Assembly (NCBI RefSeq): GCF_004360155.1
Contig: NZ_SAIS01000008.1
Location: 1 to 64,000 of the forward strand
Reading direction: 5' to 3'
Length of the DNA: 64,000 nt
Source: Paraglaciecola marina
Lineage (GTDB): Bacteria > Pseudomonadota > Gammaproteobacteria > Enterobacterales > Alteromonadaceae
Position numbers and translations under genes: made by a program. Of this stretch, positions 59,247-64,000 are shown one piece after another. The notes below the pieces were generated by a model that was given only the letters and a program-made list of their open reading frames with translations, was not told the DNA's origin and did no database searches. How positions within the stretch are numbered: the stretch's first letter is position 1; every line of letters starts with the position of its first letter.

Positions 59247-62200
59247 TTATGAGGTTTTGAGTTTTAATGTTTTGGTAACTTCGAGGGCTGCTTTGTGAAA
59301 TTCGATAACTAATTCCATTGTGCTAGCTGTTAATTTTACTTCTTTCTCTCGTAATATATCTAGGACTTGATTAGCTAGATTTGCGAGCTGATTAGCACCA
59401 ATGTAGGCAAGAGACGGGCTATATAAGTGTATGATTTTATTTATTTTATCTATATCACTATCTTTAATAGCTTCAGTAAGCTGATGTAGACTGCTTTCTA
59501 ATTTAATAAAATCATTGACTAGTTCCCAATAGGAGTGATCATCTAATCTCAGTTGTTGTTTGGCTACGGCGAAGTCAACGTGCGTTAGAGACAGAGCTTT
59601 GAAGTGTGAAGCGCTAACTTTAAGTGGCGTAAAGTTAGTGACTTCACTTTTAGCTGATAATACGTTAATTAATACTTTATATAAGTAGTCTGGATCGATC
59701 GGCTTAGTAATGTGAGCATTCATGCCCGCATCTAAGCTTTTATTAATATCACCAGCCATTGCATGGGCTGTCATGGCGATAATAGGTGTTTTTAGGTGTA
59801 ATTCATTGCGTATTTTGTAAGTTACCGTCAACCCATCCATTACGGGCATTTGAATATCCATTAAGATCAATCCATATCGCAAAGGTGCCTCTTTGAGCAT
59901 TTGTAAAGCAATTTGGCCATTTTCAGCCACTGCAATATCAGCATTAGTGTCAGCTAAAAAGCCTTTAGCAACCTTACGGTTTAATTCATTATCTTCAACC
60001 AATAAAATATTTATATCACAAAGGTTAGGAATTTTTGGGGCCCCTATCTTTTTGGTAGAGGGTATTTTCTGGATTTTATTGGTTAATCTAAGAATCGCAT
60101 TCAACAAATTACTGCTGTTAATTGGCTTTTGTAAATAAGCGTCAAGGCCGAGAGGTTTACCTAATTCTTGTAGGGTATCCATATCGTAAGCGGAGAGCAT
60201 TATTATCTGCGGTTTGGGGGAAAATGATTGTTTAATAATTGATGCTACTTCGATACCATCAATGTCTGGCATTTTCCAATCCAAAATTATTAATTGATAT
60301 GGAGAGTTTTCTTCAACGGCTGAACGGATTTTGTTTATTGCTTGGGTTCCATTTTCCGCAACATCGGGAGTTATATCTAATCTGAATAAAGCATTGGAAG
60401 CCGCCTGTCTAGAAAGCTCAACATCATCCACTAATAACACCTTCATCATGGATAAGTGTTCTTCAGATAGGCTTTTGGTTTGTTCTCCATGAATTGCTTC
60501 TGTTACTTTTATTGTAAAATAAAATGTTGAGCCTTGACCTAATAGGCTTTCTGCCCAAATCTCTCCCCCCATTAATTCTACTAATTGTTTACTTATGGTT
60601 AGACCTAACCCAGTTCCGCCAAAGCGCCGAGTGGTAGACTCATCTGCTTGTGTAAAAGGGTCAAATAGTGTGTCAAGGTGAGATGACTTGATACCAATGC
60701 CCGTATCTTTTACTGCAAATTCAAGTAAAACTTTAGACTCTGAATACTTTTTGTTTACTGACACAGACACCACGCCATGATGAGTAAATTTGACTGCGTT
60801 ACTAAGTAAGTTGTTGAGTACTTGTTGAATACGCAAGGCGTCACCTTTTAATAAGAGGGGCACATCTCTGGCAATGTATTCAATTAGTTCAAGGTCTTTT
60901 TTTTGTGCTTTAAGAGTGAGTAAGCGCATGGCTTGATTGACCACTTTGTCTAATTCAAATTCGACACTCTCAATATGCAAATGACCAGCTTCAATTTTTG
61001 AAAAGTCTAAAATATCGTTAATTACTACTAGTAAAGTATTAGAAGACTCTTCTATTTGTTGCAAATTGGTATCTTTTTGATGCTGACTTAAGGATGGTTT
61101 TCGGTTTAACTTTGTTAAGCCAATAATAGCATTAATAGGAGTGCGAATTTCATGGCTCATTCGAGCTAAAAATTCTGATTTGGCTTCCGAAGCTTGTTTG
61201 AGGTTAGACGAGTACTCTCGTAGCACACGTTTTTGCTTGCTAGAACGCCAATACATAAATAGGAGCAAAATGATAATAGCGCTGCTGAGTCCAATAAAAA
61301 TTAGCTGATAGATATGTTGTTGCTGGTGTAATTGTTGAGATAGCTCCAAATCAGAGATTTGTTTATCTTTCTGCGCAAGCTCTAAACTCGCACGGCTGAA
61401 GGCCAGTTGTTCAGCTTGTATAGCATTAAAACTTTTTTCTTTGAGGGCTTCATACTGTTTGAAATATTTAAGAGCCATGCTTGGTTCTGATATCATTTCA
61501 TAATAGTTGGCTAGCCCTTTAAGTGCTCGTCCTTGATAGTTACTGAAATTGTACTTATTTGCCTGAATCAGTGCTTGTTGAAAAAGAGGTAAGGCTATAG
61601 TTTTTTGATTATCCTTTAATAAAATTTCCGCTTTTAAGAGGCGAAAGTGTAGCTTACCAAGTGTAGTAACATTGCTCTTCGTTAATTCAAGTTGCTTATT
61701 TATATAAGATAAAGCAACTTTGTAGTTTTTTAATTTTGATTCAGCAAGAGCTGCATAAGAATATATATCGACACGTTCTTCTTCTGGGGTGTTTAGTATT
61801 TGCAGTATTTTAGTCGCACGTACACTGGCTTCTTTGTAGCTCCCTTGTTTGATTAAGCCTGAAATAACAAAGCTATAACCTTGCTCTTCATAATATAGAT
61901 TTTTCTGGACGAGTGCTTTTTGTACTAGAGTTTGGCCTATATCAATTAAACTGTCAGCCCAATCATCATTTTTTGCATACACATTCCCAATGGCTTGTAG
62001 GTTATGAAGTACATATTTGCTATTAAGCTGTTCGTGTAATGTCAAGCTCTTTGTTAATAACGCCAAAGCATCAGCATCAAAATCTAACAAAAAATTAATA
62101 ATACCTTGTTTCCGAAAGGCTTCAGCGAGCTGTAATTGGTTATCAGTGTTAAGGGCTAATTTTTCGGCTTTTTTTGCTTTAGCGTAGGCGTCGTTTAAAT

Positions 62201-62447
62201 TATGGTTGAGGAGGTCTACGTGGGCTTGTAGGTTTAGCAGACGAGATTCTTGGTTATTATTTCCTGCTTTTTTTATTAATATTGTTACTTCAGATAATAA
62301 ACTTTCTGCCAAGCTGATATTTACTAATAAATTAATTTCGGCTTTATCTAACAAGGCTTTAACTTCAGCATCATTTGCAAAGGCTGGTAGACAGTTTAAT
62401 ACCGACCCTAGTAGACATAAGACTACTAGGTATCTAAATTTATTCAT
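59247..62447 (-). CDS. Exported-sensor hybrid histidine kinase with TPR domain, two receivers and a degenerate Hpt
   Basis: The 1066-residue protein has a signal peptide (cut near AFA-NDA, residue 25), a periplasmic array of TPR-like helices (about 30-375), one membrane helix (381-400) and a HisKA domain with His432 (MSHEIRTP). The HATPase (about 535-648) has [11 protein letters not shown] and GGTGLGL. Receiver 1 (about 668-790) has Asp723 and receiver 2 (about 812-930) has Asp864. The C-terminal Hpt-like domain (about 955-1060) keeps His1007 but reads HLYSP where HxxKG is usual. It starts 24 bases after the precursor gene on the same strand, so it is likely co-expressed with the borosin-like genes. 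Its ligand and output regulator are unknown. Confidence 0.92.
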   Translation of the reverse strand: MNKFRYLVVLCLLGSVLNCLPAFANDAEVKALLDKAEINLLVNISLAESLLSEVTILIKKAGNNNQESRLLNLQAHVDLLNHNLNDAYAKAKKAEKLALNTDNQLQLAEAFRKQGIINFLLDFDADALALLTKSLTLHEQLNSKYVLHNLQAIGNVYAKNDDWADSLIDIGQTLVQKALVQKNLYYEEQGYSFVISGLIKQGSYKEASVRATKILQILNTPEEERVDIYSYAALAESKLKNYKVALSYINKQLELTKSNVTTLGKLHFRLLKAEILLKDNQKTIALPLFQQALIQANKYNFSNYQGRALKGLANYYEMISEPSMALKYFKQYEALKEKSFNAIQAEQLAFSRASLELAQKDKQISDLELSQQLHQQQHIYQLIFIGLSSAIIILLLFMYWRSSKQKRVLREYSSNLKQASEAKSEFLARMSHEIRTPINAIIGLTKLNRKPSLSQHQKDTNLQQIEESSNTLLVVINDILDFSKIEAGHLHIESVEFELDKVVNQAMRLLTLKAQKKDLELIEYIARDVPLLLKGDALRIQQVLNNLLSNAVKFTHHGVVSVSVNKKYSESKVLLEFAVKDTGIGIKSSHLDTLFDPFTQADESTTRRFGGTGLGLTISKQLVELMGGEIWAESLLGQGSTFYFTIKVTEAIHGEQTKSLSEEHLSMMKVLLVDDVELSRQAASNALFRLDITPDVAENGTQAINKIRSAVEENSPYQLIILDWKMPDIDGIEVASIIKQSFSPKPQIIMLSAYDMDTLQELGKPLGLDAYLQKPINSSNLLNAILRLTNKIQKIPSTKKIGAPKIPNLCDINILLVEDNELNRKVAKGFLADTNADIAVAENGQIALQMLKEAPLRYGLILMDIQMPVMDGLTVTYKIRNELHLKTPIIAMTAHAMAGDINKSLDAGMNAHITKPIDPDYLYKVLINVLSAKSEVTNFTPLKVSASHFKALSLTHVDFAVAKQQLRLDDHSYWELVNDFIKLESSLHQLTEAIKDSDIDKINKIIHLYSPSLAYIGANQLANLANQVLDILREKEVKLTASTMELVIEFHKAALEVTKTLKLKTS

Positions 62448-62471
62448 AAGCTGTGGTGGTTAAAGTTAATA

Positions 62472-62681
62472 CTAATTAGCGTGAGATATTTGTATGGAGT
62501 CTGCTCCTTCAGCTTCTGCCCTTTGAGCCATTGCTTTTGTGTCATTTTTTACACATATTGCAACGTCTTCTGGTGTCAAACCACAACTTTCAGCCACAGC
62601 TTGCGGGTCGGCTAAATATTTCTGTTTTAAAGCTTCATCTTTATCTAATTCTATTAAAAATGCGATTAAAGGATCTGTCAT
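62472..62681 (-). CDS. Borosin-like RiPP precursor peptide (SonA-like)
   Basis: The 69-residue peptide is a candidate substrate of the methyltransferase encoded 0.2 kb upstream. Its first ~50 residues form a helical leader or binding domain with the pattern ALKQKYLADPQAVAES-CGLTPEDVA, as in the borosin-binding domain of SonA from Shewanella. A short linker (QRAEAEGADS) leads to the tail IQISHAN, close to the xISHGN-type core that SonM backbone-methylates in SonA. I use the ATG at 62681 (GGAG 6 bases upstream); an in-frame ATG at 62693 lies upstream of that site. The sites of N-methylation would be the hydrophobic residues of the tail, by inference. The codon pattern looks native. Confidence 0.85.
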   Translation of the reverse strand: MTDPLIAFLIELDKDEALKQKYLADPQAVAESCGLTPEDVAICVKNDTKAMAQRAEAEGADSIQISHAN

Positions 62682-62697
62682 TTTATTCTCCATTGAT

Positions 62698-62848
62698 TTA
62701 ATGTATTAACGATTGCGATAGGTTTTGTTCTTTTTCATTAGCTGTTAAGCCAAAATCTTGTGCCACACTTTTTAGATCTGCCATATTTTTGTCTTAACAC
62801 ATCATTTTTATCGATTGCTATCAAGGATGCGATTAAAGGGTCATTCAT
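62698..62848 (-). pseudogene. Decayed second copy of the borosin-like precursor
   Basis: Starting at ATG 62848 the frame reads MNDPLIASLIAIDKNDVLRQKY, close to the intact copy (MTDPLIAFLIELDKDEALKQKY). A net loss of two bases near 62780 then shifts the frame. In the shifted frame the similarity resumes as ADLKSVAQDFGLTANE, matching ADPQAVAESCGLTPED, but it ends at SLIH without any tail resembling the core. The unshifted frame stops after 36 codons. It is a frameshifted, core-less relic of a tandem duplication, lying between the methyltransferase and the intact precursor. Confidence 0.85.
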
Positions 62849-62881
62849 AATATTATCCAGTGATTAATATATTAACGATTG
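62698..62881. repeat. Direct repeat bracketing the decayed precursor copy
   Basis: The 18-base sequence TTAATGTATTAACGATTG at 62698-62715 recurs as TTAATATATTAACGATTG at 62864-62881, one base different, 166 bases apart. The similarity continues into the ribosome site and start codon of each precursor copy. It marks the unit of tandem duplication. Confidence 0.85.
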
Positions 62882-62900
62882 TTATTGGGGTTGCTTTTTA

Positions 62901-63725
62901 TTAGCCGTTGTCTGCGGATAATTCTTGTTTAAAGGTATCTGGTGTTAGGCCAAATTTTGCCATAGTTTCAGTATCATATTCTGGTAAACCCAAGCCCGGA
63001 ACCACTAGGGTACTGATGGTATTAGGCACAATATGGCCGAGTTCATTTAAAGGTATTTCATCAATTCGCGGCGCTACCAAGGGAATAGTCGCGGCCTCGT
63101 AAACAATCACTTTGTGATCAGCCGGGTAATACTTAAGTAACTCATCCATTAATACAGCTAAACCCGGGTGTTCGGTTTTATTTTCAGGATGATTAAACTC
63201 TGCGATACAGCCAATCTGCCAGATTATTTGTAACATATGTGGGTCAATTGAATAACGACGGAATAAAAATTGAGTCGCTTCGTAAGACTGACAACCAAAA
63301 CGAGCTGGGTCTAGTCCTAAGTCGGCTACAAGGCAGTCTTCGGCTGATATTCCCGGTAACATTCTTACGCTAAACCCTTTATTACGGAGTTCATTAATAG
63401 CATCATGGGAAGGGTCAACAAATACCCCAGGGTGGCCATAGAAAGCTGCGACCACTCTTTTACCTGATTCTACTTCATCGACGATACGCTGTTTCATTTT
63501 CTGGTAAGTGACTAAACGTGAAGTATTAACGTCATAGAGGTCTCGTAACGAGATGGTGTTGCTATTAATATTTTTTAAATTGATAAACGCAGACTGAGTA
63601 ACTACAGACAATACGATATCAGCATTTTTAAGGACACTTTCTGTGATGAGAGTCATTTGCCCTGAGAGAGTAATTCCCGTGCCTACAATCGTTAATGAGC
63701 CTTGTTTGTTAGGGCTGTCTGCCAT
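62901..63725 (-). CDS. Borosin-type peptide alpha-N-methyltransferase (SonM-like, tetrapyrrole-methylase fold)
   Basis: This 274-residue SAM-dependent methyltransferase should methylate backbone amides of the adjacent precursor. The N-terminal LTIVGTGITLSGQMTLITE is the tetrapyrrole-methylase start. The active-site region matches borosin enzymes such as OphMA and SonM: Tyr64, Arg70 and Tyr74 in DLYDVNTSRLVTY, then AAFYGHPGVFVDPSHDAI with Tyr96. GISAEDCLVADLGLDPARFGCQSYEA follows, and TISTLVVPGLGLPEYD ends the second domain. The length fits a split enzyme without fused core. The last 20 residues (AKFGLTPDTFKQ) resemble the precursor's GLTPEDV segment. It is the first gene of the minus-strand operon. 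Confidence 0.9.
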   Translation of the reverse strand: MADSPNKQGSLTIVGTGITLSGQMTLITESVLKNADIVLSVVTQSAFINLKNINSNTISLRDLYDVNTSRLVTYQKMKQRIVDEVESGKRVVAAFYGHPGVFVDPSHDAINELRNKGFSVRMLPGISAEDCLVADLGLDPARFGCQSYEATQFLFRRYSIDPHMLQIIWQIGCIAEFNHPENKTEHPGLAVLMDELLKYYPADHKVIVYEAATIPLVAPRIDEIPLNELGHIVPNTISTLVVPGLGLPEYDTETMAKFGLTPDTFKQELSADNG

Positions 63726-63907
63726 CTTTGTGTGACCTTTATATATGAAATGAAGTGAAGTGAGATATTATTTTACCAATGTAATCAGTAAATTAACGCT
63801 AATGCAAGAAGTTATAAAGAATCGTTATTAAACTAGGACATTTTTGTTTTCTAATGGAATTGCGCGCATCAATTTGTTAAGTCTTTGAGCAATCGTTAAG
63901 TGAGGTA

Positions 63908-63947
63908 GCTAGCGTTGTAAATGATTTTCAACTATGGCAACGCTAGC
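63908..63947. repeat. 10-base inverted repeat upstream of the borosin-like operon
   Basis: GCTAGCGTTG and CAACGCTAGC flank a 20-base loop, followed rightward by GGTGTTTTATT. It lies about 180 bases upstream of the methyltransferase start. It could be a weak terminator for a rightward transcript or an operator; no gene in the window ends here. Confidence 0.45.
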
Positions 63948-64000
63948 GGTGTTTTATTAAATAAAGATAAGCCTTATTATCAATACCTATTTATTACTTT

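Noticed and set aside
63908-63947. attC-like hairpin at the right edge
   Set aside because: Arms resemble GCGTTG/CAACGC but the required core triplets and second pair of boxes are missing. It is listed only as an inverted repeat.

Overview
The window looks like a chromosomal segment of a marine gammaproteobacterium of the Alteromonadales, most likely near Glaciecola/Paraglaciecola. This rests on gene content and order (purB-hflD-mnmA, rluE/icd with a monomeric isocitrate dehydrogenase, cspD/clpS-clpA, infA, bpt-aat, trxB, yfbV, rpsP-rimM-trmD-rplS, aroF-tyrA/pheA, truA-accD-folC-dedD-cvpA-purF), low G+C, and regulatory pairs known from Shewanella and relatives. The genus is inference; no rRNA or tRNA gene is present.

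Layout. 1-9.6 kb is accessory: an integron integrase under a perfect LexA box at the left edge, an exported alpha/beta hydrolase, a LysR / SGNH-esterase / Old Yellow Enzyme / LysR / cupin cluster, a serine hydrolase and an AlkB-like dioxygenase. 9.7-31.7 kb is mostly housekeeping: ribosomal-protein hydroxylase RoxA, a class III adenylate cyclase, purB-hflD-mnmA, rluE/icd, the full N-degron set (bpt, aat, clpS, clpA), trxB, and the ribosome/tRNA operon rpsP-rimM-trmD-rplS followed by rlmF. 32.5-39 kb is aromatic amino acid synthesis (aroF-tyrA behind a TyrR-like box, and pheA), interrupted by a chemoreceptor gene and a 630-bp internally deleted IS3-family remnant. 39.3-42.5 kb holds signalling genes: a double receiver protein whose first receiver has lost its Asp, and a CrsA/CrsR-like partner-switching pair. 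43-46.8 kb is a Fur-box-preceded ferric iron ABC transporter. 47.4-51.6 kb is a GlrK-QseG-GlrR-like three-gene operon preceded by a small exported EF-hand protein and a 523-bp leader with GlrR-like sites. 51.7-57.6 kb is truA-accD-folC-dedD-cvpA-purF.

The most interesting part is the right end, 58.5-63.7 kb on the minus strand. A tetrapyrrole-methylase-fold protein resembling the borosin alpha-N-methyltransferases is followed by a decayed and then an intact copy of a roughly 70-residue precursor. The intact copy has a leader-like domain and a short tail of the SonA kind (ending I-S-H-A-N). A 1066-residue TPR hybrid histidine kinase and a class I SAM methyltransferase follow with very short gaps. 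This looks like a split borosin (backbone N-methylated RiPP) locus joined to a signalling kinase, with evidence of precursor duplication and decay.
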